Source: Piscinibacter sp. HJYY11 (GTDB lineage: Bacteria; Pseudomonadota; Gammaproteobacteria; Burkholderiales; Burkholderiaceae_C). From it: a stretch of 64,000 nucleotides of DNA. The notes beneath the pieces were generated by a model. That model made no database searches and was not told where the DNA came from. It saw only the letters and a list, made by a program, of their open reading frames with translations. The translations under genes and the position numbers were made by a program. This document shows positions 1 to 8,524 of this stretch, piece after piece (position 1 is the stretch's first letter; each line of letters starts with the position of its first letter). The stretch spans positions 2,032,646 to 2,096,645 of the forward strand of contig NZ_JAERQZ010000001.1 in the NCBI RefSeq assembly GCF_016735515.1. The letters are read 5' to 3'.

Positions 1-726
1 CGCCAGCATGGGCTGAAGCTCGTCGGCCTGCACATGCACATCGGCTCGGGCGTCGACTACTCGCACCTGGAGCAGGTGTGCCACGCGATGGTCGAGCTGG
101 TGGCCAGGGTCGACCTGCCCATCGAGGCCATCTCGGCAGGTGGTGGCCTCTCGATCCCCTACCGCGATGGCGACCCGCAGATCGACACCGCGCACTACTT
201 CAGCGTGTGGGACGCCGCGCGCCGCGAGATCGCGAAGCAGCAAGGCCACGCCATCCACCTCGAGCTGGAACCCGGCCGCTACCTCGTCGCCGAGGCGGGC
301 GTGCTGGTGGCCGAAGTGCGCGCCACCAAGCAGATGGGGCGCAACCATTTCGTGCTGGTCGATGCCGGCTTCAACGAGCTGATGCGCCCTTCGATGTACG
401 GCAGCTTCCACCGCATCGACGTGCTGCCCGCCGACGACACCGCGCGCGCCGTGCAACCCACCGTGGTGGCCGGCCCGCTGTGCGAATCGGGCGACGTGTT
501 CACCCAAGGCGAAGGGGGCGTGGTGCAGACCCGCGACTTGCCACAGGCAAACGTGGGCGACCTGCTCGTGTTCCACGATGCAGGTGCCTACGGGGCATCG
601 ATGTCATCCAACTACAACACGCGCCCGTTCATCCCCGAAGTGCTGGTCGATGCGGGCAAGATCCGCCTCATTCGCCGCCGACAGACGGTGGCCGAGCTGC
701 TGGCACTCGAAGACACCGGCAGCTGA
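1..726 (+). CDS. lysA: Diaminopimelate decarboxylase, 3' part (5' end outside window)
   Basis: This is the carboxy-terminal 241 residues of the cytoplasmic PLP enzyme that decarboxylates meso-diaminopimelate to L-lysine, the last step of lysine synthesis. The frame is open from base 1, and the part carrying the PLP-binding lysine lies upstream of the window. Visible family motifs are HIGSG near the beginning, LELEPGRYLV in the barrel, PLCESGD with the active-site cysteine supplied across the dimer, and GAYG followed by MSSNYNTRP near the end. These identify lysA over other group IV decarboxylases. The lipoprotein gene downstream starts 18 bases after the stop and could be cotranscribed. Confidence 0.93.
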   Translation, partial: RQHGLKLVGLHMHIGSGVDYSHLEQVCHAMVELVARVDLPIEAISAGGGLSIPYRDGDPQIDTAHYFSVWDAARREIAKQQGHAIHLELEPGRYLVAEAGVLVAEVRATKQMGRNHFVLVDAGFNELMRPSMYGSFHRIDVLPADDTARAVQPTVVAGPLCESGDVFTQGEGGVVQTRDLPQANVGDLLVFHDAGAYGASMSSNYNTRPFIPEVLVDAGKIRLIRRRQTVAELLALEDTGS

Positions 727-744
727 TCACAGAGGGAGCCCACG

Positions 745-1749
745 ATGCGTTTGTCGATCACCGCCCTCACCTTGATCGCAGCGCTCGTGGGATGTGGGGG
801 CAAGTCGGAGAGCTCGCCCGCCGCACCGCAATGCTCGGGCTTCAGTTCGGGCACCGTGCCGACGCTGCAGATGAACCAGTTGCTGTTCGACTCTGACCGC
901 AACGACAGCCGGCATGAGATCTACGTGATGCGCACCGACGGCAGCTGCGTCAGCCGTCTCACGAACAACGCGCTGTACGAGAACTGGTGGCCGCGTGCCT
1001 CGCCCGACCGCACCAGGATCCTCTTCTACCGATCACCGGCAGGCGACCCCGAAAACTACTTCAACGCCAGCCTGTGGGTGATGAACGCCGACGGCAGCGG
1101 TCAGACGCAACTCATCGCCGATGGCGGCAACGGCTGGGCCGCGCACGGCCACGGCGAGTGGTCACCCGACGGCACCAGGATCGCGATGTTCGGGGCGCTC
1201 AGCACCACGCGCGCCGAAATCTTCGTCACCGATGCGAACGGGCAGAACCCGGTGCAGTACACCAACCGCAACGGGTGGAACACCGACGTGTCGTGGTCGC
1301 CAAACGGTGCCACCCTGCTCTTCAACGGCTGCGCCAATCCGGCCGTGTGCGCGCCCGCGAACTATGAGCTCTTCGCGTTGAACGCGACGCCCCTCGCCGC
1401 CGCGGTGCAGATCACCAACGACTCGCTGGCCGACTACGACGCCTACTACTCACCCGACGGCACCAAGATCGCGTGGCTCGTCAACGTGAACCCGGCCGCG
1501 AACGGCGGCATCGGCCGCTGGGCGATCCGCATCGCCATCGTCGGCCAATCGGCGACCTACCTGATCGACGACGGCAACATCAACAGCAAGCCGGCGTGGA
1601 GCCTCGACAGCCAGACGATCTACTTCCACCGGATGGTGCCGGCCGAGGGCCTGCGCTTCCGCGTGTTCAGCATCCGGCCAGATGGCACGGGGCTCACCGA
1701 GCTGACGCCGGGCACTTCGACGGGCAACAGCGAGCACCCGTCGAACTGA
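745..1749 (+). CDS. TolB-like beta-propeller lipoprotein
   Basis: The 334-residue protein begins with a lipoprotein signal peptide (MRLSITALTLIAALVGC; the lipobox cysteine is residue 17), so it is probably anchored in a membrane facing the periplasm. The rest is about six WD40-like/PD40 blades, seen as repeated WSPDGTRI-type and VMNADGSGQTQL-type strands, as in the propeller of TolB. It lacks the amino-terminal TolB domain, so it is not TolB itself. Such proteins usually bind other proteins or sugars; no enzymatic residues are evident. A GAGGGAG ribosome site precedes the ATG. Its stop codon abuts the stop of the convergent peptidase gene (TGATCA), and no terminator hairpin lies between them. 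Confidence 0.75.
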   Translation: MRLSITALTLIAALVGCGGKSESSPAAPQCSGFSSGTVPTLQMNQLLFDSDRNDSRHEIYVMRTDGSCVSRLTNNALYENWWPRASPDRTRILFYRSPAGDPENYFNASLWVMNADGSGQTQLIADGGNGWAAHGHGEWSPDGTRIAMFGALSTTRAEIFVTDANGQNPVQYTNRNGWNTDVSWSPNGATLLFNGCANPAVCAPANYELFALNATPLAAAVQITNDSLADYDAYYSPDGTKIAWLVNVNPAANGGIGRWAIRIAIVGQSATYLIDDGNINSKPAWSLDSQTIYFHRMVPAEGLRFRVFSIRPDGTGLTELTPGTSTGNSEHPSN

Positions 1750-2769
1750 TCATCGAAGTGAGGGCAACCCGCGCATCGCCTTCACCGCGCCTTCGCCGAC
1801 CGACGCGCCGAAGCGCTTGGCCAGCCGCTCGGCCACGTTTTCCTTCGGCGTGTAGTCGATGATCTCCTCGGCCTTCACCACCTCGCGGGCCACGTAGTCG
1901 AGGTTGCCCAGGTGGTCAGCGAGGCCCAGCTTCACAGCCTCTTCGCCGTTCCAGAACAGGCCCGAGAAGGTCTCGCCGTTCATCTTGAGGCGCTTGCCGC
2001 GGCCGTCTTTCACCACCTGGATGAACTGGCGGTGGATCTGGTCGATCATGGCCTGCGTGTAGGCACGGTGCTTCTCGGACAAGGGCGTGAACGGATCGCC
2101 GATGCCTTTGTTTTCGCCGGCGGTGATGAGGCGGCGCTCGACGCCGAGCTTTTCCATCGTGCCGGTGAAGCCGAAGCCGTCCATCAGCACGCCGATCGAG
2201 CCGACGATGCTGGCCTTGTCAGCATAGATCTCGTCGGCCGCCACGGCGATGTAGTACGCACCCGAGGCGCACTCTTCCTCGATCACCGCGTAGACCTTCT
2301 TCTTGTAGAGCGCCTTCAGGCGTTTGATCTCGTCGTTGATGATGCCGGCCTGCACCGGGCTGCCGCCGGGGGAATTGAAACGCAGCACGACGGCTTGCGC
2401 GCCTTCGTCCTGGAAGGCGTTTTTCAGCGCGGCCACCAGCAACTCGGCGCTGGCCTCGGTGTCGGCGGCGATCTCGCCGCGCACCTCCACCAGCGCGGTG
2501 TGCGGGCTGCTGGGCGCGGTCGAGCTGGTGCGCGAACTCAGCGCCATCCACACCACGAGCAGGAAGAAGACGAGCCAGGACAGGCGGAAAAACACCCGCC
2601 AGCGCCGCTCGGCGCGGCGGTCGGCCAGGTAGTCGCGGGCAAAGACGGCGAGCGTCTGCTCGAGCGGCGTGGGCACGGCAGTGGCGGGCGCTGCTGGCGG
2701 CGCAGGGGGAACGGCAGCAGCGGCTTCAGCCGGCGTGGCGGCCGGCGAGGTGTTGTCTTCGGGATTCAT
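1750..2769 (-). CDS. sppA: S49 family signal-peptide peptidase, SppA type
   Basis: A membrane-anchored serine protease of 339 residues that would cleave residual signal peptides in the inner membrane. An Ala/Pro-rich amino end (about 1-40) leads to one membrane segment (about 60-78, FFRLSWLVFFLLVVWMAL), then a single S49 domain. The nucleophile is Ser169 in ECASGAYYIA. The general base is probably Lys221 in GENKG, 52 residues later, the same spacing as in the short Bacillus SppA. The length fits the short, one-domain class, not the 600-residue E. coli form. The start at 2769 overlaps the Rieske stop as ATGA, which favours it over an upstream GTG at 2820. Confidence 0.88.
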   Translation of the reverse strand: MNPEDNTSPAATPAEAAAAVPPAPPAAPATAVPTPLEQTLAVFARDYLADRRAERRWRVFFRLSWLVFFLLVVWMALSSRTSSTAPSSPHTALVEVRGEIAADTEASAELLVAALKNAFQDEGAQAVVLRFNSPGGSPVQAGIINDEIKRLKALYKKKVYAVIEEECASGAYYIAVAADEIYADKASIVGSIGVLMDGFGFTGTMEKLGVERRLITAGENKGIGDPFTPLSEKHRAYTQAMIDQIHRQFIQVVKDGRGKRLKMNGETFSGLFWNGEEAVKLGLADHLGNLDYVAREVVKAEEIIDYTPKENVAERLAKRFGASVGEGAVKAMRGLPSLR

Positions 2770-3167
2770 GCGGAGAACTGCGGAGGCGGGACGGGTCGGG
2801 TCTCGCGGGAAGGATACCAATACACCTCACCCTCGCGCTCGATCACCTTGAGCGCGGTGAGCTTGCCGCGCCCGCACGGGCCGCCGGCGCAGCGGCCGTC
2901 TTTCGGCGCGTAGCTGGCGCCGTGGATGGAGCAGATGATGAACTCGCGATCGGCGTCGAGAAACTCGCCGGGCTGCCAGTCCAGCTCGGTGGGCACGTGC
3001 AGGCAACGGTTGAGGTAGGCGACGAGCTGGCCATCGAAGCGCAGGACGAAGGCGCGCAGCTTCTCGTGGAAATGCTGCACCTCGAAGACGTGGGCCTTGC
3101 CGCGCTCGGTCAGCTCGCTCGAAGCGCACAGGCGCACGGCCGGCGCTTCGGGCTGGACATCAGGCAT
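2766..3167 (-). CDS. Rieske [2Fe-2S] ferredoxin-like protein
   Basis: A 133-residue soluble protein made of a single Rieske domain. The two cluster ligand pairs are visible: C55-L-H57 (RCLHVP) and C79-S-I-H82 (CSIHGASY). Two further cysteines follow at 93 and 98 in a Gly-rich loop. There is no signal peptide or membrane segment, so it is likely a cytoplasmic electron carrier rather than a bc1 subunit. It lies between a HAD phosphatase gene (8-base overlap) and the peptidase gene (ATGA overlap), an arrangement that implies one transcript but does not reveal the redox partner. Confidence 0.85.
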   Translation of the reverse strand: MPDVQPEAPAVRLCASSELTERGKAHVFEVQHFHEKLRAFVLRFDGQLVAYLNRCLHVPTELDWQPGEFLDADREFIICSIHGASYAPKDGRCAGGPCGRGKLTALKVIEREGEVYWYPSRETRPVPPPQFSA

Positions 3168-3822
3168 GGCGGGCCAGCCAGTCGTCGAGGTCGGCGACAG
3201 AGTGGGCGATGTGCAGCGGCTTGTACTGCGCGAAGCTCTCCGGCGTGTGGGCGCCGTAGCTCACGCCCACGCTCGCGGCCCCGGCGTTCTGCGCCAGCTG
3301 CAGGTCGTGCGTGGTGTCGCCGATCATCAGCGTGCGCTCGGGGTCGACGCCGAATTCGCGCATCAGCTCCTGCAGCATCAGCGGGTTGGGCTTGGAGGCG
3401 GTTTCGTCGGCGGTGCGGGTGCCGTCGAAGACGCCGTGCAGCTCGACCGTGGTCAGCGCTTCGTTGAGCCCCGTGCGCGACTTGCCGGTGGCCACCGCCA
3501 GCCAGTGGTTGCGCGCCTTCAGTGCCTTCAGCATCTCGATCGTGCCCTTGAAGAGCACGATCTCGTGCTGCTTGGCGAAGTAGTGGTGGCGGTAGCGCTG
3601 GCCAAGCTCGGGGTAGCGCTCGCGAGGCAGGCCGGGCGCGGCATGCTGCAAGGCGTCGATCAGGCCCATGCCGATCACATAGCTCGCGTCCTTGTCGCTC
3701 GGCACGGCCACGCCGAGGTCGGCGCAGGCGGCCTGGATGCAGCGGGTGATGAGTGCCGTCGAATCGAACAGGGTGCCGTCCCAGTCGAAGGCGATGAGGT
3801 CGAAGCGGCGCGGTCGGGTCAT
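3160..3822 (-). CDS. gph: HAD-superfamily hydrolase, phosphoglycolate phosphatase-like
   Basis: A 220-residue HAD phosphatase. Motif I is FDWDGTLFDS (nucleophile Asp13 and acid/base Asp15), motif II is the Thr in ATGKSRTGL, and motif III/IV is the MIGDTTHDLQLAQNAG loop. The cap lies between motifs I and II, as in Gph/PGP enzymes, which remove 2-phosphoglycolate. The exact substrate cannot be fixed from sequence. The ATG at 3822 overlaps the rluC stop as ATGA; an in-frame ATG 36 bases upstream is less likely. A pairing with rluC is common in Burkholderiales. Confidence 0.82.
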   Translation of the reverse strand: MTRPRRFDLIAFDWDGTLFDSTALITRCIQAACADLGVAVPSDKDASYVIGMGLIDALQHAAPGLPRERYPELGQRYRHHYFAKQHEIVLFKGTIEMLKALKARNHWLAVATGKSRTGLNEALTTVELHGVFDGTRTADETASKPNPLMLQELMREFGVDPERTLMIGDTTHDLQLAQNAGAASVGVSYGAHTPESFAQYKPLHIAHSVADLDDWLARHA

Positions 3823-4835
3823 GCGGTGGGCGGCAAGGCTTGGAGGAATGCCTCGCATTCTGCGGGCAAGGGCGCGAGGAGTTCGATCGCCTCGCCACTG
3901 GCAGGGTGCTGGAAGCGGAGCCGGCGTGCGTGCAGGAACATGCGCTCGAAGCGCTGGCCCTTCACCGCCTCGCCCTTGGCCAGGGCCTTGTTGAGCGTGA
4001 AGTCGCCATATTTCTCGTCGCCTGCGATCGGGTGGCCTTCGCTGGCCAGGTGCACGCGGATCTGGTGGGTGCGGCCGGTCTTGATGGTCACGTCGAGCAG
4101 GGTGAAGCCGGCATAGGCCTGGGCCACGCTCACGAGCGTGATGGAACGGCGGCCTTCGTCGTGGTCGTCGTCGACGGTGCGCACGCGCCGCTCGCCTTCG
4201 GCGGTGAGGAACTTGTGCAGCGCCACGTCGATGACCTTCTTCTTCGCCGGCCAGGCGCCGATCACGAGCGCGGCGTAGGTCTTGCCCGTTTCGCGCCCAC
4301 GAAACTGGTCCTGGAGGGCGACCAGCGCCGAGCGCTTTTTGGCGATCAGCAGCAGGCCCGAGGTTTCCTTGTCGAGCCTGTGCACGAGCTCAAGGAACTT
4401 CGCCGTCGGCCGCGCCTGGCGCAGCTGCTCGATCACGCCAGAGCTGACGCCACTGCCGCCGTGCACCGCCACGCCGGCGGGCTTGTTGACGGCGATCAGG
4501 TGCTCGTCTTCATGGACGATGGGAAATTCGCGCGCCGGGGCGGCCGGTGCTGCGGCCGGGTCGGCCATGCGCACCGGCGGCACCCGGATGATGTCGCCCA
4601 GTGCCAGCCGGGTGTCGGCCGAAGCCCGGCCCTTGTTGACGCGCACCTCACCGGAGCGGATGACCCGGTACACGTGGGTCTTGGGCACGCCCTTCAGCAG
4701 CTTGACCAGGAAGTTGTCGAGCCGCTGGCCCTCCGAGCCTTCGTCGATCTCGACCGTCTGCACGGCGGGAGGGGCGGCAGAAGGCCTCGGGCTTGCCGTT
4801 GTTTCCGCTTTGCCCCTTATAATGCGCCGCACCAC
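3819..4835 (-). CDS. rluC: 23S rRNA pseudouridine synthase RluC
   Basis: A 338-residue enzyme that would isomerise uridines in 23S rRNA domain V (955, 2504 and 2580 in E. coli). An S4 RNA-binding domain (about residues 32-80, RLDNFLVKLL...RVNKGRA) precedes the RluA-type catalytic domain with HRLDKETSGLLL, whose Asp is the catalytic residue. Divergence from rne across a long leader is the same arrangement as in E. coli, which supports RluC over RluD. The start used is a GTG with GGAAAC upstream; a second GTG lies at 4763. If the upstream start is right, the putative rne promoter lies inside this coding sequence. Confidence 0.88.
   Translation of the reverse strand: MVRRIIRGKAETTASPRPSAAPPAVQTVEIDEGSEGQRLDNFLVKLLKGVPKTHVYRVIRSGEVRVNKGRASADTRLALGDIIRVPPVRMADPAAAPAAPAREFPIVHEDEHLIAVNKPAGVAVHGGSGVSSGVIEQLRQARPTAKFLELVHRLDKETSGLLLIAKKRSALVALQDQFRGRETGKTYAALVIGAWPAKKKVIDVALHKFLTAEGERRVRTVDDDHDEGRRSITLVSVAQAYAGFTLLDVTIKTGRTHQIRVHLASEGHPIAGDEKYGDFTLNKALAKGEAVKGQRFERMFLHARRLRFQHPASGEAIELLAPLPAECEAFLQALPPTA
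4793..4823 (+). promoter_or_regulatory. Candidate sigma-70 promoter for rne
   Basis: A perfect TATAAT lies at 4818-4823, with TTGCCG at 4793-4798. The 19-base spacer is longer than ideal. It points towards rne and would give a leader of about 620 bases. It overlaps the first codons of rluC on the other strand. This is an assignment by sequence match only. Confidence 0.45.
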
Positions 4836-5452
4836 GTTTCCGCTGTAAGTGATTGATTTTTCTGAGTTTACGCCGCGAGCGGCGCCCTACTCAGCCGATC
4901 ACCCAGCACAACGAGGCCGGCCACGCGAAGAAGTTGTGGCCAAAAGGTGATGCAACGCACCCCGGCATGCAGCAGGCCGAGTCCCCAAGTGACACAGCGG
5001 CAGTCAGCCCGGTGCGGCAGAGAAACAAGAACGAACCCTCGCCAAAAGGTTTCCAAGCCAGAGACAAGCAACTAGCCGACGCGCGATGTGCGCCGGCCAC
5101 ACGTGCAAGGCTCTGGCCCGCGTCCAGTGATCAAAGCGGATGACGTGCCCCATCTCCCACCCCACGCTGCCCCTGCGCGAATGTCGCGCCGGCAGCGCCG
5201 TGGCCGGATGTCGCGCGCCCCATGCCTCACGGCCCCGCCCTTTGCCCGCTGCCACGCACGCGCCAACGCTGCCTGACGGGCCTCCGATCCTTCGCTGATC
5301 GGCCAACGTCACCGCAGTCCAGGGCGATTCCTTCCGGTTCTTTCACGTTCCTCGTGCATCGATGAGTCGCCTGCCGGTCCTGCCGGCGGTGACGTGTTGG
5401 ATGAGCTGTCCCTGACTGCGAAAGATCGCAGCAGTGCAGCGAAGGAGCGCAC
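4836..5452 (+). promoter_or_regulatory. Long untranslated leader of rne (no gene seen)
   Basis: This 617-base stretch holds no convincing gene; short open frames on both strands lack family features and ribosome sites. Visible structure: the hairpin CGCCG-CGAG-CGGCG at 4871-4884; a stem GGCCAC/GTGGCC at 4919-4941; a ten-base direct repeat GCCAAAAGGT at 4939-4948 and 5041-5050; and a GCCGG/CCGGC stem near 5376-5390. In E. coli the long rne 5' UTR is the target of autoregulation by RNase E. A leader of similar position and size here suggests the same, but the fold has not been computed. Confidence 0.5.
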
Positions 5453-8400
5453 ATGAAACGCATGCTGATCAACGCGACGCAGCAAGAAGAACGTCGCCTG
5501 GCCATCGTCGATGGTCAGAAGCTCATGGACTTCGAGACCGAGATCGAAGGCCGCGAGCAACGCAAGGGCAACATCTACAAGGCAGTCGTGACCCGCGTCG
5601 AGCCCTCGCTCGAAGCCTGTTTCGTCGACTACGGCGAAGAGCGCCACGGCTTCCTGCCCTTCAAGGAAATCTCGAAGAACTACTTCCGCGACGGCACCGA
5701 CGTGCGCAATGCCCGCATCCAGGACGCCATCAAGGAAGGCGACTCGCTCCTGGTGCAGGTCGAGAAGGAAGAGCGCGGCAACAAAGGCGCGGCGCTGACC
5801 ACCTTCATCTCGCTGGCCGGCCGCTACCTGGTGCTGATGCCCAACAACCCGCGTGGTGGTGGCGTGTCACGCCGCATCGAGGGCGAAGACCGTGAAGAGC
5901 TGAAGGAAAACCTCGACCAGCTCGAGTACCCGAAGGGCATGAGCCTGATCGCCCGCACCGCCGGCATCGGCCGCAGCGCGCCCGAGCTGCAGTGGGACCT
6001 GAACTACATGCTCAAGCTCTGGACCGCGATCGACGCTGCGTCCAAAGAGGGCAAGGGCGCTTTCCTGATCTACCAGGAGTCGTCGCTCGTGATCCGCGCG
6101 ATCCGCGACTACTTCACCGCCGACATTGGCGAGATCCTGATCGACACCGACGACATCTACGAGCAGGCCCACCAGTTCATGACGCACGTCATGCCGGAGG
6201 CCGCGCCGAAGGTGAAGCGCTACCGCGACGACGCGCCGCTGTTCAGCCGCTTCCAGATCGAGCACCAGATCGAGACGGCGTTCTCGCGCACGGTAAACCT
6301 GCCCTCGGGCGGCGCCATCGTGATCGACCACACCGAAGCGCTGGTGTCGGTCGACGTGAACTCGGCCCGCTCCACGCGCGGCTCCGACATCGAAGAGACC
6401 GCGACCCGCACCAACCTCGAAGCGGCCGATGAAATCGCCCGCCAGATGCGCCTGCGCGACCTGGGCGGCCTGATCGTCGTCGACTTCATCGACATGGAAG
6501 AGTCGAAGAACCGCCGCGAGGTCGAGAGCCGCCTGCGCGACGCGCTGCGCCAGGATCGCGCGCGTGTGCAGTTCTCGTCGATCAGCAAGTTCGGCCTCCT
6601 GGAGCTGAGCCGCCAGCGCCTGCGCCCGGCGCTCAGCGAAGGCAGCCACATCACCTGCCCGCGCTGCAACGGCACCGGCCACATCCGCGACACCGAATCG
6701 TCGGCGCTGCAGATCCTGCGCATGGTCCAGGAAGAAGCGATGAAGGACAACACCGCTGCCGTGCACGTGCAGGTGCCGGTGGAGGTGACCTCGTTCCTGC
6801 TGAACGAGAAGCGCCCCGAGATCACCAAGATCGAACTCAAGCAGCGCGTGACCGTGCTGCTCGTGCCCAACAAGCACCTCGAGACGCCCAACTACAAGCT
6901 CGAGCGCCTGCGCCACGACGACCCGCGCCTGGAGAACCTGCAGGTCAGCTACTCGATGATCGAGGAGCCGGACGACGAAGTGGCCATCACCCGCCGCGAG
7001 AAGGCCAAGGCCAAGCAGGAGCCGGTGATCAAGGGCATCCTGCCCGACACCGCCGCGCCCATCGCGCCGCCCAAGCCCGAGCCGGTGGTGGCGGCCCCCG
7101 TGCCCGCCCCGGCACCTGTCGCAGCTCCCCCTGTGGCACCCGTCTCCGGCGGTGGCTTTTTTGCGTGGGTGAAAAAACTCTTCGGCACTGCCGAGGCCAC
7201 GCCGGCCGCAGCACCAGCCTCGGCACCCGCCTCTGCAGAAGCCAGCACCGAGCAGCGCCGTGAAGGCCGTGGTGACCGCAACAACCGTGGGGGCCGCGGC
7301 GGTCGTGACGGCCGTCGTGGTGAACGCGGAGAGCGCGGAGAGCGTGGTGAACGCAGCGCCGAACGCGGTGAACAACAACGGGGTGAGCGTGGCGAACGCT
7401 CCGAACAACGCGGCGAGCGCAACGAGCGCGGTGACCGTGGCAACCGCGGCCGCCGCAACGAGCGCGGCGAGCGTCCGGAAGAAGCCCAGGCCGATGGTGG
7501 TCGCCAGGAAGAGCGCACCCGTCGCCCCGAAGGTGGTGGTGAGGAAGGCGCCGAGGCCCGCGGCGACAACCGCCGCGACCAGCGCCGTGGCGGCCAGCCC
7601 CGTCCGGCCCCCGTGGAAGCGGCAGCGGGCAGTGAGGAAGCCCAAGCGCGCGCTTTCGTCGACACCGTGCCCGGTGAAGCAGCCGAAGGCCAGGCTGGCG
7701 AGGCCCAGGGGGAACGTCAGGGCCGCCGCCGTCGCCGTGGCGGCCGTGGTCGTGACCGCGACGAGGCTCGCAACACCGAAGTGACGGATGCCGTCGCCGG
7801 CGACGAGTCGCAGAGCGCGCTGCCGCTGGAGTCGGCGGCCGAGGCCTCCGGCGAAGCCGTGAGCGCCGATGCCGAAGGCGCGCCGCAAGGTGAAGGCCAG
7901 GAGCGTGGCGAACGCGAAGGTGGCCGCCGTCGCCGCGGCCGCGGTGGGCGTGATCGCCAGCGCCGCGAGGAGTCGGGTGAAGGCGCCGCAGCGGCAGACG
8001 GTATCGCTGAGCCGATCAGCGCGGATGCCGATGCGGAACTGCCGCCCTCGGTGTCCGCGGAAGCCGAGGCGGCGCCGTCGGCCGAGTCGCAGCCGATCAC
8101 GGCCGCCGCGGCAGCCGAAGCCATCGCGCCGGTCGTCGAAGCACTCGCCAACGAGCCGGAACCGGTGGTGACGTCGAGCGCCGCCGCGGCCGTGGTTGAG
8201 CCCTATGTGCTCAACACCGATCAGCTGCAAGCCGTCGCCGAATCCGCCGGCCTGCAGTGGGTGAACTCCGACGCCGACAAGATCCGCGCGGTGCAGGAAG
8301 CCATGGCCCGCGAGCCGAAACCGGTGCACGTGCCACGCGAGATCAAGCCGGTGGAGCTGATCGACGAAGGCCCGCTGGTGCTGGTGGAGACGCGCAAGGA

Positions 8401-8458
8401 CCTCTCGCAGATCCGCCTGCCGTTCGAGACGCAGACCCCGTCTCAGCCGTCGGCCTGA
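5453..8458 (+). CDS. rne: Ribonuclease E
   Basis: The essential endoribonuclease of mRNA decay and rRNA/tRNA processing, 1001 residues. The catalytic half contains the S1 domain (about 35-120), the DNase I-like centre with Asp301 (SVDVNSA) and Asp344 (VVDFIDM), and the Zn-link CPRC at 402-405; these match E. coli Asp303, Asp346 and Cys404/407. The other half is low-complexity: Pro/Ala-rich, then a likely membrane-binding amphipathic helix at 569-578 ([10 protein letters not shown]), then long Arg/Gly/Glu-rich stretches that would bind RNA and degradosome partners. The last 70 residues are again ordered-looking. The ribosome site AAGGAG lies 7 bases before the ATG. A strong terminator follows. 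Confidence 0.97.
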   Translation: MKRMLINATQQEERRLAIVDGQKLMDFETEIEGREQRKGNIYKAVVTRVEPSLEACFVDYGEERHGFLPFKEISKNYFRDGTDVRNARIQDAIKEGDSLLVQVEKEERGNKGAALTTFISLAGRYLVLMPNNPRGGGVSRRIEGEDREELKENLDQLEYPKGMSLIARTAGIGRSAPELQWDLNYMLKLWTAIDAASKEGKGAFLIYQESSLVIRAIRDYFTADIGEILIDTDDIYEQAHQFMTHVMPEAAPKVKRYRDDAPLFSRFQIEHQIETAFSRTVNLPSGGAIVIDHTEALVSVDVNSARSTRGSDIEETATRTNLEAADEIARQMRLRDLGGLIVVDFIDMEESKNRREVESRLRDALRQDRARVQFSSISKFGLLELSRQRLRPALSEGSHITCPRCNGTGHIRDTESSALQILRMVQEEAMKDNTAAVHVQVPVEVTSFLLNEKRPEITKIELKQRVTVLLVPNKHLETPNYKLERLRHDDPRLENLQVSYSMIEEPDDEVAITRREKAKAKQEPVIKGILPDTAAPIAPPKPEPVVAAPVPAPAPVAAPPVAPVSGGGFFAWVKKLFGTAEATPAAAPASAPASAEASTEQRREGRGDRNNRGGRGGRDGRRGERGERGERGERSAERGEQQRGERGERSEQRGERNERGDRGNRGRRNERGERPEEAQADGGRQEERTRRPEGGGEEGAEARGDNRRDQRRGGQPRPAPVEAAAGSEEAQARAFVDTVPGEAAEGQAGEAQGERQGRRRRRGGRGRDRDEARNTEVTDAVAGDESQSALPLESAAEASGEAVSADAEGAPQGEGQERGEREGGRRRRGRGGRDRQRREESGEGAAAADGIAEPISADADAELPPSVSAEAEAAPSAESQPITAAAAAEAIAPVVEALANEPEPVVTSSAAAAVVEPYVLNTDQLQAVAESAGLQWVNSDADKIRAVQEAMAREPKPVHVPREIKPVELIDEGPLVLVETRKDLSQIRLPFETQTPSQPSA
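7260..7480 (+). repeat. Imperfect Arg-Gly-Glu coding repeats in rne
   Basis: Short degenerate repeats around CGTGGTGAACGC / CGCGGAGAGCGC encode runs of RGE, RGER and RGD in the unstructured half of RNase E. The pattern suggests slippage-prone expansion; length differences between relatives would be expected here. Confidence 0.6.
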
Positions 8459-8479
8459 TCGGCCTGACTGCAAAGAAAA

Positions 8480-8505
8480 GGGCGCACCGCGGTGCGCCCT
8501 TTTTC
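8480..8505. terminator. Bidirectional rho-independent terminator between rne and nagZ
   Basis: A perfect inverted repeat GGGCGCACC-GC-GGTGCGCCC (8480-8499) is followed by TTTTTC on the plus strand. On the minus strand it is followed by TTTTCTTTG (8479-8471). It lies 22 bases after the rne stop and about 20 bases after the nagZ stop, so it should serve both convergent genes. Confidence 0.9.
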
Positions 8506-8524
8506 TTGGGTCAGCGGCACAGAC

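Noticed and set aside
4853..5143. Small open frames in the rne leader, both strands
   Set aside because: No ribosome site, no hydrophobic or domain pattern, and conflicting frames; the stretch reads better as structured leader.
7260..7480. CRISPR or intergenic tandem repeat
   Set aside because: The repeats are degenerate, in frame, and encode the Arg/Gly/Glu-rich part of RNase E.
5867..8473. An 868-residue open frame on the strand opposite rne
   Set aside because: It is rich in Ala, Leu, Arg and His, has no family motif or ribosome site, and mirrors the codon bias of the high-GC rne gene.
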